From CATOSD01 sp034422735 (GTDB taxonomy: Bacteria; Chloroflexota; Dehalococcoidia; Lucifugimonadales; CATOSD01): 64,000 bases of DNA. Below, piece by piece: positions 1-10,360 of the stretch. Positions within the stretch are counted from its first letter, which is position 1. The number at the start of each line of letters is the position of its first letter. The stretch is from contig DAOUJL010000079.1 in NCBI GenBank assembly GCA_034422735.1, forward strand, positions 62,001 to 126,000, read 5' to 3'. The notes beneath the pieces are model-generated. The model saw nothing but the letters and a program-made list of their open reading frames with translations, made no database searches and was not told where the DNA came from. The position numbers and the translations under genes are program-made.

Positions 1-1020
1 TTCGATATGCCTCACGCGGGCACCGGCAGGCACCTCGCCGAGGCAACCGCGCCCATGTACATGGACACGCCCAAGGGCCGCGTGGCGCTCATCTCGGCGA
101 CTACGACGTCGCCGCCCGGCGGCCGCGCCGGCGAGGCGAGCCGTGACGTGATGGGACGCCCCGGTGCCAACGTCATCCGCTGGTCCAGCGAGTTCACCGT
201 CGACAGGCCCGCCTTCGACGCGCTTCAGCGCATCGCGGACCAGATGGGCTGGCCGCAGCGTGTGGCGGGGATGCGAAACTCCGGTTACGCCGACAACATC
301 TCGGACTCGGACACCGAGGTGCACATGCTCACGCAGCCGATGTACGGCGAGGACCCCACGGCCAAGTTCGTGCTCGGCGAGACGTTTGAGAAGCGCACCT
401 TCATCAACAGGGACGACCTGGAGCGCAACCTCGCGCGCGTCAGCGACGCCGCGCGGATGGCGGACTGGGTGATGTTCACGGTGCACAACCACGAGGGCGG
501 CAAGACCGAGGACGAGCCTTCGGATCACGTGCGGGAACTGGCCCACGCCGTCATCGACGCGGGCGCCGACGTCTTCATCGGCCACGGCCCGCACCAGGAC
601 AGGGGCATAGAGATCTACAAGGGCAAGCCCATCTTCTACAGCCTGGGCGACTTCATCCTGCAGAACGACACCGTGCTGCTGATGCCGCACGACAACATGG
701 TGAAGCAGGGCCTGGACTGGGACGCCACGCCGGCGGACTTCTACGACGCGCGCTCCGGCAACGAGACGCGCGGCCAGACGGTCCAGCCCATCCGGTGGCA
801 GAGCGCCATAGGCATGACCAGCTTCCGCGACGGCGAGCTGAGCGAGCTGAAGCTGCTTCCCATAGACCTCGGCTACGGACGCAACCGCGCACAGCGGGGA
901 CGCCCGGTGCTGGCCGAGGACGAAGTGGCCGAGGAGATCATCGACCGCTTCGACCGCCTTTCCAGCGAATTCGGCACCAACTTCAAGGTGGAGGGCAACA
1001 CCGCGACGGTGACGATCTAG
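1..1020 (+). CDS. CapA family protein (5'-truncated by window edge)
   Basis: This is the C-terminal part of a CapA/PgsA-like metallophosphatase-fold protein, a family linked to poly-gamma-glutamate capsule synthesis and more broadly annotated as CapA family. The reading frame is open to the first base, so the true start lies upstream of the window. Family motifs are visible in the second half: a VHNHEGG histidine motif near codon 160, then GHGPHQDRGIE and the PIFYSLGDFILQND block near codons 195-220, which form the metal-binding end of the domain. No signal peptide can be judged because the N-terminus is missing. The substrate is unknown; many CapA homologues in organisms without capsules have no assigned reaction. 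The next gene is separated by 140 bp and has its own ribosome binding site. Confidence 0.85.
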   Translation, partial: FDMPHAGTGRHLAEATAPMYMDTPKGRVALISATTTSPPGGRAGEASRDVMGRPGANVIRWSSEFTVDRPAFDALQRIADQMGWPQRVAGMRNSGYADNISDSDTEVHMLTQPMYGEDPTAKFVLGETFEKRTFINRDDLERNLARVSDAARMADWVMFTVHNHEGGKTEDEPSDHVRELAHAVIDAGADVFIGHGPHQDRGIEIYKGKPIFYSLGDFILQNDTVLLMPHDNMVKQGLDWDATPADFYDARSGNETRGQTVQPIRWQSAIGMTSFRDGELSELKLLPIDLGYGRNRAQRGRPVLAEDEVAEEIIDRFDRLSSEFGTNFKVEGNTATVTI

Positions 1021-1160
1021 CTTGCAGTGGGGTGCGGCTTCCCCGACACCTTTGAAGTCGCCCCCCATGAGTAGCAGAAAGACGAGCGGAGCAGTTCTTC
1101 GCTAGCGGTAATCCCGTGAGCGTATGGCTGCTCCGCTCTTTGTACAAAGGAGGCCGGCCC

Positions 1161-2546
1161 GTGGACATGCTGATAACCAACGCCACCGTCGTAACGTCCG
1201 ACGCGGACGGCACGATTATCCGGGACGGCGCCCTGGCCGTGGTGGACGGCAAGCTGGCCGCCGTCGGCAAGACGGCTGACCTCGAGCGCGCGCACACCGA
1301 CCTGGAGCGACTGGACGCGAGCGGCAAGGCGGCGCTGCCGGGGCTGATCAACTCGCATACGCACACCGTGCTGACGGTGATCCGCGGCACCGTGGAGGAC
1401 ATGGACGTCGACTCGGTCTACTCATACATGACGCCGATCACGTTCGCCATGACCGACGACGAGCGCGGCGCGATGGCCGCCTTGGGCTGCCTGGAGTCGA
1501 TCCGCTGCGGCGCGACGACCCTGGTGGACCCGCTGCGTTTCGTGGACGGCTACGCCCAGTACATGGTGGACTCCGGCCTCCGCCTGTTCCTCAGCGAGAG
1601 CTGCGCCGACGCGCTGACGCTGGAGATTCGCCACGGGCGCTACGAATACTCCTGCGAGTGGGGCGAGGCGTTCCTGGAGCGCGCGGAGAGGCTCGTGGAG
1701 CGCTTCCACGGCGTGGACGGCGGGCGCGTGCAGTGCCAGATAGCGGCCCACGCCACGGAGAACTGTTCCCCCTGGATGCTGGACGAACTGCTGAAGCTGG
1801 CAGACAAGCACCGGCTGCGGCGGACGATCCACCTGGCGCAGAGCGCAACGGAGGTGCGGCAGACCGGCGCGCTCAGTGGCAATGGCAGCACGCCGGCGGA
1901 GTATCTGCGGGACAACGGCTGGCTGGGTCCGGACCTGCTGGCGGCGCACTGGTCGTTCTGCACCGAGGACGACATCGCCCTGCTGGCCGGCAGCGGCACC
2001 CACATGGCGCACTGCCCCGCGTCCAGCTCGCGTCGCGGCAGCCACGCCGGGGCGAATATGCCCGCCATCGTGGACGCGGGTGTAAACGTGGCGCTGGGTA
2101 CGGACAATATGTCCGAAGACATGTGGCAGGCGCTGAGCGTGGGGATCATCGTGAACCGCGGTAAGCGCGGCGGCGGCCCGGTGCCCACACCGCGCACGAT
2201 GCTGGAGTGGGCGACCCGGAACGGCGCGAAGGCGCTGGGTAGGGAAGACGACCTCGGGTCGCTTGAGCCTGGCAAGCTGGCCGACGTAGCGCTGGTGGAC
2301 CTGCGGCGCGCCCACCTCACACCCTCCAACAACCTGCTGTCCAACCTCGTCCACTACGGGCAGGCGAGCGACGTCGACACGCTCATCGTGGGCGGCGAGA
2401 TGGTGATGCGCGAGGGCAGAGTGCTCACGATGAACGAGGACGACGTGCTGCGCAACGCCAGGGAGGCGACGCGCAACGCCTGGGCGCGGCTGTCCGAGCA
2501 GTTCCCGGACATCCCGCCGGCAAGCGCCTTCCTGGACGGGGCGTAG
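1161..2546 (+). CDS. Amidohydrolase family protein (TRZ/ATZ/cytosine-deaminase-like)
   Basis: Metal-dependent hydrolase of the amidohydrolase superfamily, 461 aa, close in organisation to chlorohydrolases and N-ethylammeline or S-adenosylhomocysteine deaminases. Seen: LPGLINSHTHT (metal-binding HxH), a later His in HLAQSATEV, another in AAHWSFC, and the metal-ligand Asp in GTDNMSEDMW; a composite beta-sandwich is formed by the N-terminal strand and the C-terminal LGSLEPGKLADVALVDL segment. I chose the GTG start because AAAGGAGG lies 7 bases upstream; an in-frame GTG 45 bases earlier lacks such a site. It probably hydrolyses or deaminates a heterocyclic or amide substrate in the cytoplasm; the exact substrate cannot be read from sequence. 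Monocistronic as far as visible. Confidence 0.85.
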   Translation: MDMLITNATVVTSDADGTIIRDGALAVVDGKLAAVGKTADLERAHTDLERLDASGKAALPGLINSHTHTVLTVIRGTVEDMDVDSVYSYMTPITFAMTDDERGAMAALGCLESIRCGATTLVDPLRFVDGYAQYMVDSGLRLFLSESCADALTLEIRHGRYEYSCEWGEAFLERAERLVERFHGVDGGRVQCQIAAHATENCSPWMLDELLKLADKHRLRRTIHLAQSATEVRQTGALSGNGSTPAEYLRDNGWLGPDLLAAHWSFCTEDDIALLAGSGTHMAHCPASSSRRGSHAGANMPAIVDAGVNVALGTDNMSEDMWQALSVGIIVNRGKRGGGPVPTPRTMLEWATRNGAKALGREDDLGSLEPGKLADVALVDLRRAHLTPSNNLLSNLVHYGQASDVDTLIVGGEMVMREGRVLTMNEDDVLRNAREATRNAWARLSEQFPDIPPASAFLDGA

Positions 2547-2633
2547 GGGCCGTGGTGGGTTGAGCGACACTTCCCTACGCGGGACTCCGCAATTCGGAAG
2601 TCACAGACGACAGATGTCAGGAGGCAAGACGGA

Positions 2634-3386
2634 ATGGCTGTGGATAGTTTCCCGCCAGAGGTCGTGGAGGAACTGAAGCACTATGTCTATCGACTGATCG
2701 ACCCGCGAAACGGCGAGACCTTCTACGTGGGCAAGGGCCGAGGGAATAGGGTGTTCGCTCACGCAAACGCCGCTCTGACCGATCCCAACGAAGGCGCCGC
2801 CGACCCAGAGTTGGAGCGCATCCGTGAGATACAAGGGTTGGCTATGCGGGTGCAACATGTCATTCACCGCCACGGAATGACCGCGACGGTGGCGAACGAA
2901 GTCGAAGCCGCGCTGATAGACGCATATCCCGGTTTGGTGAACAGAGTGGTGGGAACAGGCTCAAGGGATCGCGGCACGCGGCATGTGGACGAGATAATTC
3001 TGGAGCACAGCGCAGTCGAATTCGTGGTAGGAGAGCCGCTGATCCTCATCTCGATTGGGCAGTTGTGGAAAGAGCGCGGCGTGTATGGGGCGGTGAGAGG
3101 CCTGTGGACGATGAACAAACAGCGGGCGGAACGTTACAAGCTGGTGCTCGCCCACGTCAGAGGAGTGGTCAGGGGAGCCTACAGACCAACGAGGTGGATG
3201 CAGGCGAATAGGCACGACTTCCCTTCCGAGACTTGGGAGTCGAATCCCGAAAGGTTGTCGAAGCGGATAGGGTTTGATGGAGACGAAGCCGAGCCGGCGG
3301 TGCAGCACCGGTACGTGGGTAAAAGGGTGCCTGCGAGATACAGAAAGCCGGGTGTACAGACGCCGTTCCAGTATCTGCATCCGTGA
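2634..3386 (+). CDS. GIY-YIG nuclease family protein (LEM-3-like)
   Basis: 250 aa. The N-terminal 110 residues form a GIY-YIG nuclease-like domain: HYVYRLIDPRNGETFYVGKG supplies the VYR and YVG strands, followed by the helix with the conserved Arg in GRGNRVFAH and a downstream Glu in ANEVEAALIDAYPGL. This spacing resembles the LEM-3/ankyrin-type GIY-YIG group. The remaining ~140 residues are not recognised. The family cuts DNA or RNA with a single active site. The gene is preceded by an AGGAGGC-like site (bases 2619-2626) and stands alone between an amidohydrolase and a convergent peptidase gene, so the context gives no partner. It could be a stray accessory gene; base composition is slightly less GC-rich than its neighbours. 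Confidence 0.75.
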   Translation: MAVDSFPPEVVEELKHYVYRLIDPRNGETFYVGKGRGNRVFAHANAALTDPNEGAADPELERIREIQGLAMRVQHVIHRHGMTATVANEVEAALIDAYPGLVNRVVGTGSRDRGTRHVDEIILEHSAVEFVVGEPLILISIGQLWKERGVYGAVRGLWTMNKQRAERYKLVLAHVRGVVRGAYRPTRWMQANRHDFPSETWESNPERLSKRIGFDGDEAEPAVQHRYVGKRVPARYRKPGVQTPFQYLHP

Positions 3387-3462
3387 TGTTGAAGGCGTCC
3401 GATGCTCCACACTCTCCCTCTGTACATCCCTCGAAGGGGAAGGGACATTTGGACGAAGGGCG

Positions 3463-4878
3463 CTAGTTGCGGTCGGCGAGCCACTCCAGCATACGTATGC
3501 CTATCTCCGTGGCAACGCCCAGAAGGTGCGGGTTGACGTGCCGGAGTTCGTCCGCGGGCGAGTTGATGCGGGTGAGGTCGTCGGAGATCAGGAAGAACAC
3601 CGGAATGCCCGCCAGCCGGAACGGGCCGTGGTCGCTCGCCCCGCCCAGGCTGGCCCACGCCTCCTCGGAGAATCGGCCCATGTCCAGTCCAAAGTCCCTC
3701 CCGAAACCGGACGCCGCGGCGACAAGTTCTGGGTCGCCTGACGCCTCGAGTGTCGTTCCTGATCCGAAGGCGTCGAAATTCAGCATGGCGACGGTGTTTT
3801 CGATCTCTTCCGCGCTCATGTTGGCCACATAATGCTGGCTGCCGAACAGGCCGATTTCCTCCGAGCCGAACAGGATTATCCTCACGTCGAACGGGAAGTC
3901 GCTGTTTGCGATGTGCCCCGCCAGTGTCAGCACCGTGGCCACGCCCGACCCGTTGTCGCTGGCCCCTTCGGTGTCCGCAACGGTGTCGTAGTGCGCGCCG
4001 ATTATCACCGTCCGGCCGTCGTCCGCAGTTCCGGGCATGTCGGCAATAACATTGCGTGACGGCGATTCCGCGACTCCGACGTGAACGGTGGCCTCGGCCT
4101 CACCCTGCTCGACGATAGCCAGCAGACGGTGGCCGTCCGACTGGCTGACGGCCACCGCCGGAATCCTCGACTCGCTGGTGAATGTGCCGCGGAACAAGCC
4201 TTCTTCGTTGTTGAAGACAATCGCTCCGACCGCCCCGGCATCGGCCACACGATTCACCTTTTCCTCGAAGGTGACTCTCCCACGTTCGATCAGTGCGACG
4301 CGGTTCTCCAGTCCCCCTGCTGGGATGTCAGTCTCGAGCGCGCGGCCCGCGTAGGCAAGGACGCCGCTTGCGCTGCCGTGCATTGACATGGAGATTGGGA
4401 ACACGCGAGGCGAGCCGGAAGCACCGCCGTTCGTGGTGCGGAACTCGACCTCGGCGTTAAGCAGGTTAACGGTAAAGTCCTGGAGCGACGTATCGTAGCC
4501 GAGAGCGTTCAGCCTGTCCCGCAGGTGCAGCGCGGCCTCCAGCTCCTGGTCGGTAGCGCTCTCCCTGGGGCTGTACTGTTCGGTAAGCTCCTCCAGTGTC
4601 GCGTAGACCTGGTCGGAATACGCGCTGGGAACGGCTGTCGCGACAGCGGGCGCGGCCGTAGCCGTGGGCCGCGGCGCGGGCGGCTGCGTGGGCAACATCG
4701 CCATGGGTGTCGGCGACGGCCTTGGCGTGGCCGTCGCTGTCGGGGGCGCAGGCGTGGCCGTCTGAGAGACGGCGTCCACGGGCGAATCCGCCTCGCCGCA
4801 TGCCACCAGCACGGCCAGGAGCGCGGCAGCGAGCAGCGGCAGCAGCCTGGGAGCGAGAATGTTCGTCGAGTGCTTCAT
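3463..4878 (-). CDS. Secreted M28 family metallopeptidase lipoprotein with PA domain
   Basis: 471 aa exported zinc aminopeptidase. The N-terminus has a signal peptide ending in the lipobox LVAC (Cys about residue 27), followed by an Ala/Pro/Thr-rich linker of about 45 residues typical of cell-surface lipoproteins. A PA (protease-associated) insert spans roughly residues 160-270. The M28 catalytic domain has all expected ligands: IGAHYDTV (His), ASDNGSG (Asp), GSEEIGLFGS (Glu pair), NFDAFGSG (Asp) and SDHGPF (His). It would release N-terminal residues from peptides outside the membrane. The gene lies 113 bp downstream of a DmpA-type aminopeptidase on the same strand, which suggests peptide scavenging. 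Substrate preference is not determinable here. Confidence 0.9.
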   Translation of the reverse strand: MKHSTNILAPRLLPLLAAALLAVLVACGEADSPVDAVSQTATPAPPTATATPRPSPTPMAMLPTQPPAPRPTATAAPAVATAVPSAYSDQVYATLEELTEQYSPRESATDQELEAALHLRDRLNALGYDTSLQDFTVNLLNAEVEFRTTNGGASGSPRVFPISMSMHGSASGVLAYAGRALETDIPAGGLENRVALIERGRVTFEEKVNRVADAGAVGAIVFNNEEGLFRGTFTSESRIPAVAVSQSDGHRLLAIVEQGEAEATVHVGVAESPSRNVIADMPGTADDGRTVIIGAHYDTVADTEGASDNGSGVATVLTLAGHIANSDFPFDVRIILFGSEEIGLFGSQHYVANMSAEEIENTVAMLNFDAFGSGTTLEASGDPELVAAASGFGRDFGLDMGRFSEEAWASLGGASDHGPFRLAGIPVFFLISDDLTRINSPADELRHVNPHLLGVATEIGIRMLEWLADRN

Positions 4879-4991
4879 GGCGTGGGAGTTCCATCCTGGC
4901 GTTTGATGTTATAACGACGCCGACCGGCAGTAGTTAGGACGCGCAGGTGTGGACCGCTCTACGTTCCCATACGGAAGATGCAGGGGCCTCG

Positions 4992-6065
4992 TCAGTTTCG
5001 CGGCGCGTACCTGGCCATCACCCGCTGGAGCTCGTCGAGCGGCAGCGCGTGCGCGGTGCGCCCATTCACCCCGACGGTCGTCTCCGCGGCCGCCAGCGCG
5101 TTCAGAATCGACTCCTCCACCGCCTCCGCCGTCGCGTCGAACATGGGGTCCATGTGGTCGTTCGGCATCATGGACAGCGGTACCGGGCCGTCGGCGTCCC
5201 TGGGCAGGTGGTTGCCAGTCGCGAACGCCAGGAATATGTCGCCGCTGCCGTTGTGCCCGCTGCCTCCCACGCGGGCCAGCCCGACGGTGGCGCGCTGCGT
5301 GAGGCGGCGGCACTGGAAGGGCAGCAGCGGGGCGTCGGTCGCCACGATGATGATGATCGAGCCGTCGGTCGTCATCTGCTCCAGCACCGAGGGCGTGTGG
5401 TCGTAGCCGATCTCCTTGCCCACCGGCACGCCGTTGACGCGAAGGTGCTGTCTCGCGCCGTAGTTGGCCTGCACCAGCACGCCGATGACGTATTCCCCGG
5501 ACGCCGTCTCCACCACCCGCGACGAGGTGCCGATGCCGCCTTTGAACTCGTGGCATACCATGCCTGTCCCGCCGCCCACGTTGCCCTCGGCCACCGGGCC
5601 GCCCGACGCCGAGTCGATGGCCTGGTACACGTGCTCCTCGGTCACGTGGAAGGCGCCGATGTCGTTGAGCCTGCCGTCGTAGGTCTCAGCGACGACGGGC
5701 AGGGACCAGCCCCGCAGACCCTGGCGCGCGGCGTGCTTGACCATCGCGTCCCTCACAGTGCCCACCTGGTGCGTGTTGGTGATGCCGATGGCGGAGGTCA
5801 GCAAGCCGGACTCCTCCACCCACAGCAGCCCGGTCATCTCGCCGTTGCCGTTGAAGCGGTGGTAGCCGGCAAACGCCCTGTCAGCGGCGATGGTGCCGCC
5901 GCGCGGCAGCACCATGGTTACGCCCGTCCTGGCGACGCGCGGTTCGTCGTACACGACCGTCGTGTGGCCCACCCGCACGCCTGCCACGTCGGTTATGGCG
6001 TTGTGGGCGCCGGTGGGATGGTCTCCGATTACGATGCCGAGGTCGCGGATGCGCGCGCGTGTCAT
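4992..6065 (-). CDS. P1 family peptidase (DmpA/L-aminopeptidase-D-esterase type)
   Basis: 357 aa member of the N-terminal-nucleophile-like DmpA family. The N-terminal ITDVAGVRVGHTTVV block and GGGTGMVCHEFKGGIGTSSR are family hallmarks. The autoproteolytic junction is visible as HNGSGDIFLA near residue 275, where the family cleaves between Gly and Ser so that Ser becomes the N-terminal nucleophile of the beta chain. Family members release N-terminal residues (including D-amino acids) from amides and small peptides in the cytoplasm. It starts with ATG, is divergent from lepA, and sits upstream of the secreted M28 peptidase. Length is normal for the family. Which stereochemistry it prefers cannot be told. 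Confidence 0.88.
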   Translation of the reverse strand: MTRARIRDLGIVIGDHPTGAHNAITDVAGVRVGHTTVVYDEPRVARTGVTMVLPRGGTIAADRAFAGYHRFNGNGEMTGLLWVEESGLLTSAIGITNTHQVGTVRDAMVKHAARQGLRGWSLPVVAETYDGRLNDIGAFHVTEEHVYQAIDSASGGPVAEGNVGGGTGMVCHEFKGGIGTSSRVVETASGEYVIGVLVQANYGARQHLRVNGVPVGKEIGYDHTPSVLEQMTTDGSIIIIVATDAPLLPFQCRRLTQRATVGLARVGGSGHNGSGDIFLAFATGNHLPRDADGPVPLSMMPNDHMDPMFDATAEAVEESILNALAAAETTVGVNGRTAHALPLDELQRVMARYAPRN

Positions 6066-6135
6066 AGCCTGCTCCTGTGATCTGATTGGGCGTTGCCATG
6101 ATAGCCGCGGCCAACGGACGTGGCAAACGCCGCAC

Positions 6136-6162
6136 TTGGATTGTATGCGCCTCTGTTATACT
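6136..6162 (+). promoter_or_regulatory. Predicted promoter of lepA (possibly leaderless transcript)
   Basis: TTGGAT and TATACT hexamers with a 15-base spacer (16 if CTTGGA is used), the -10 extended by TG one base upstream (TGTTATACT). The -10 ends only 8 bases before the lepA ATG and there is no purine-rich ribosome binding site between, so transcription would start at or within a base or two of the start codon. Confidence 0.5.
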
Positions 6163-6170
6163 AACTGGCT

Positions 6171-8000
<1,830 letters not shown>

Positions 8001-8037
8001 ACTCGCCGCGGGCGCCAGCACACCGCCGCTCGCCAGC

Positions 8038-8066
8038 TTGACTTTTCAACCACGAATGGCTATATT
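8038..8066 (+). promoter_or_regulatory. Predicted sigma70-type promoter of the acyl-CoA dehydrogenase operon
   Basis: TTGACT and TATATT separated by 17 bases, in the gap between lepA and the first acyl-CoA dehydrogenase. The expected start near 8073 gives a leader of about 65 nt ending in GAGGAGG before the TTG start. Confidence 0.6.
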
Positions 8067-8138
8067 CACGCTCACAAGGCTGCATTCGCGCCGGTATGGT
8101 CGGAAGCACGCCGTGCGCTAAACCCGAGGAGGTTGGCT

Positions 8139-9362
8139 TTGGACTTCACGTATCGTTACACGGATGAGCAGGAAGAGTTCAGGAGGGAAGTTCGCGACTG
8201 GCTCGCGGCGAACGTCCCGGAGGACATGCGCGCGCCCGTCGACAGGCTCGACCTGAGCGACGAGCAGTACTGGTTCTGGCGTGACATGCACGTCACGCTG
8301 GCCGAGAAAGGTTGGCTCAACCCCACCTACCCCAAGGAGTACGGCGGCGGCGGCCTGAGCGGCGAGCACGAGACCATCCTGCTGGAGGAGTTCCGGCGCG
8401 CCCGCGTGGTGCCCAGCTTCACCAACACCCTCATCTACCCCACGCTGCTCGTGTGGGGCACCGAGGAGCAGAAGCAGCAGTTCCTGACCCCGATGCTCAA
8501 GGCCGAGAAGATCGCCTTCCAGCTATTCACCGAGCCGAACGCCGGCTCCGACCTGGCCTCCCTGCAGAGCAAGGCGGTGCGCGACGGCGACGACTGGATT
8601 CTGAACGGCCAGAAGATATTCATCAGCGGCCATGGCGACCCGGATTGGCTGTACGGCCCGCTGATCACCGACCCCGACGCGCCCCGGCACCGGAACCTGG
8701 GCTACTTCATGGTGCCCTATCCCTCCGAGGGCCTGGACATGGAGCGCATGGGCCTGCTCACCGGCCACGACCAGAGCATGTTCTTCATGGACAACGTTCG
8801 CGTGCCCGGAGACCACCTCGTGGGCCAGGAAGGTCAGGGCTGGCAGGTGTCTCAGACCACGCTCGAGGTCGAGCACGGCGGACGCGGCATAGCCTTCCCG
8901 ATCGACGAGTCGATGGATAACCTCCTCACCTACGTCAAGGGAACCAGGCACAACGGCGGCAGCCTCGGCGACGATCCGGTGGTCCAGCAGGACACCATGG
9001 ACGCGCTGCTCGAGACGCACGTGCACACCCTGCTGGCGCAGCGCAACTACTCGATGTACCAGGCGCGCCAGGAGATGAGCTACCACGGCTCGCAGACCTC
9101 GATGTTCCGCAAGGAGTACCACATGCGGAACGCCGACCGCGCCCGCAACGTGATGGGCATGTACTCGCTGCTCGGCGTCAACGAACCCCGCGCGCCCTTT
9201 AAGGGCGAGCCGGAGGTGTTCCAGCGCAGCAGCCTCACCGGGGCGCACCCCGGCGGCACCATCGAGATCCAAAAGGTCATCATGGCCCGCCGCATGGGCA
9301 TCAGCCGCACCAGGGAGCGCGCGGCGCCCACGCCGTCCACCACGGGCGTCCGCGGCGTGTAG
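8139..9362 (+). CDS. Acyl-CoA dehydrogenase, full length
   Basis: 407 aa FAD enzyme of the acyl-CoA dehydrogenase (FadE) superfamily, catalysing alpha,beta-dehydrogenation of an acyl-CoA. Three-domain order is complete: N-terminal helical domain (MDFTYRYTDEQEEFR), middle beta domain with FQLFTEPNAGSDLAS and GDDWILNGQKIFISG, and C-terminal helical domain ending in the FAD/partner loop GGTIEIQKVIMARRMG. I place the start at a TTG six bases after GAGGAGG, since the product then begins MDF like its two downstream paralogues. It is first in a run of three ACAD genes plus a phosphodiesterase. The acyl substrate is unknown. Confidence 0.9.
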   Translation: MDFTYRYTDEQEEFRREVRDWLAANVPEDMRAPVDRLDLSDEQYWFWRDMHVTLAEKGWLNPTYPKEYGGGGLSGEHETILLEEFRRARVVPSFTNTLIYPTLLVWGTEEQKQQFLTPMLKAEKIAFQLFTEPNAGSDLASLQSKAVRDGDDWILNGQKIFISGHGDPDWLYGPLITDPDAPRHRNLGYFMVPYPSEGLDMERMGLLTGHDQSMFFMDNVRVPGDHLVGQEGQGWQVSQTTLEVEHGGRGIAFPIDESMDNLLTYVKGTRHNGGSLGDDPVVQQDTMDALLETHVHTLLAQRNYSMYQARQEMSYHGSQTSMFRKEYHMRNADRARNVMGMYSLLGVNEPRAPFKGEPEVFQRSSLTGAHPGGTIEIQKVIMARRMGISRTRERAAPTPSTTGVRGV

Positions 9363-9380
9363 CCAACCGTACCAATACTC

Positions 9381-9403
9381 CCTTCCCCCTCGCAGGGGGA
9401 AGG
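9381..9403. repeat. Intergenic palindromic repeat, CCTTCCCCCT/AGGGGGAAGG type
   Basis: A perfect 10-bp inverted repeat with a 3-base loop, followed by TTAGGATGGGGG. It is the same design as palindromes near 12127, 15654, 15757, 35844 and 50964. It sits just after an ACAD stop codon, where a stable hairpin could limit read-through or protect the 3' end. Confidence 0.7.
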
Positions 9404-9514
9404 TTAGGATGGGGGTCAACCCGCCGCACAACCTGAGACCCTTCGCAATGGGGCCTTCCGAATCCGGACAAGGCCCCATTTGCTTTGTCTCACAGCCGCC
9501 AAAGGAGCACCCAG

Positions 9515-10333
9515 ATGGACTTCACCCACCCCTACAGCAAAGACCAGCAGGCCTTCCGCGTGGCCGTGCGCTCGTGGCTGGAGCACAACGCGCCCACCGG
9601 CCTGCGCATCCCGCCCGACGGCCGCCCGCTGGACGAGGAGACGCAGCGGGTGGTGAAGGACTTCCGCCGCCAACTCGGCGCGCAGGGCTGGCTCGCCCCG
9701 TCGTGGCCGCGCGAGTACGGCGGGGGCGCGATGAGTTCGGCGTTCGAGGCCATCATCATGGAGGAGATCCAGCGAATCGACCTGCCAAGCATGGGCGACA
9801 ACAACCGCTGGATACCTGCGATGATGGTGTGGGGCACCGAGGAGCAGAAGCGCCGCTACATAACCCCGGCGCTCAAGGGCGAGACCATCATCTGGCAGGC
9901 GTTCAACGAGCCGGACTCAGGCTCCGACCTGGCGGGCATCCGCACCACCGCCGTGCTCGAGGACGGGCAATACCACGTCAACGGGCGAAAGCACTACATC
10001 ACCGGGCGTTTCGATCCCGACTACCTCTGGACCCTGGCGGTCACCGACCCCGACCGCCCCCGCAGGCTAAACTTGGGTGTGTTCATGGTGGACGCGCGGT
10101 CGCCGGGCATCCGCATCGAGACCCAGCGGCTGCTCATGGGCAGCGAGCGCCGCGTCTACCTGGAGGACGTTGTGATCCCCGAGGACTGCCTGGTCGGCCT
10201 GCCCTACCAGGGCTGGGAGATAGCGCAGACCATCCTCGAAGGCGAGCGCGGCGGCTACACCCTGCGCGGCGACGAAAACGAGACGGCGGAGAGCATAGAA
10301 CGCTTCCTCCGCGAGGAGCGCGAGCGGTCGTAA
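9515..10333 (+). CDS. Acyl-CoA dehydrogenase lacking the C-terminal domain
   Basis: 272 aa, against about 380-410 for normal family members. The N-terminal helical and middle beta domains are intact and well conserved: MDFTHPYSKDQQAFR, GWLAPSWPREYGGG, WQAFNEPDSGSDLAG, HYITGRFDPDYLW and IPEDCLVG. It stops just where the C-terminal helical domain should begin (after RGGYTLRGDENETAES), so the loop with the catalytic base and the GGTxEIQ FAD motif is absent. No remnant of that domain is found in any frame of the 27 bases before the next gene. Start ATG follows AAAGGAG by 8 bases. It may pair with the downstream paralogue, as heteromeric ACADs of actinobacterial steroid side-chain catabolism do, or may be a decaying copy. 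Confidence 0.8.
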   Translation: MDFTHPYSKDQQAFRVAVRSWLEHNAPTGLRIPPDGRPLDEETQRVVKDFRRQLGAQGWLAPSWPREYGGGAMSSAFEAIIMEEIQRIDLPSMGDNNRWIPAMMVWGTEEQKRRYITPALKGETIIWQAFNEPDSGSDLAGIRTTAVLEDGQYHVNGRKHYITGRFDPDYLWTLAVTDPDRPRRLNLGVFMVDARSPGIRIETQRLLMGSERRVYLEDVVIPEDCLVGLPYQGWEIAQTILEGERGGYTLRGDENETAESIERFLREERERS

Positions 10334-10360
10334 CCGGCCCAGCCGGCCACTGATTCAGTA

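Noticed and set aside
1422..2570. Long minus-strand frame under the amidohydrolase
   Set aside because: Out-of-phase shadow of a strongly conserved plus-strand gene; Arg/His-rich and without motifs.
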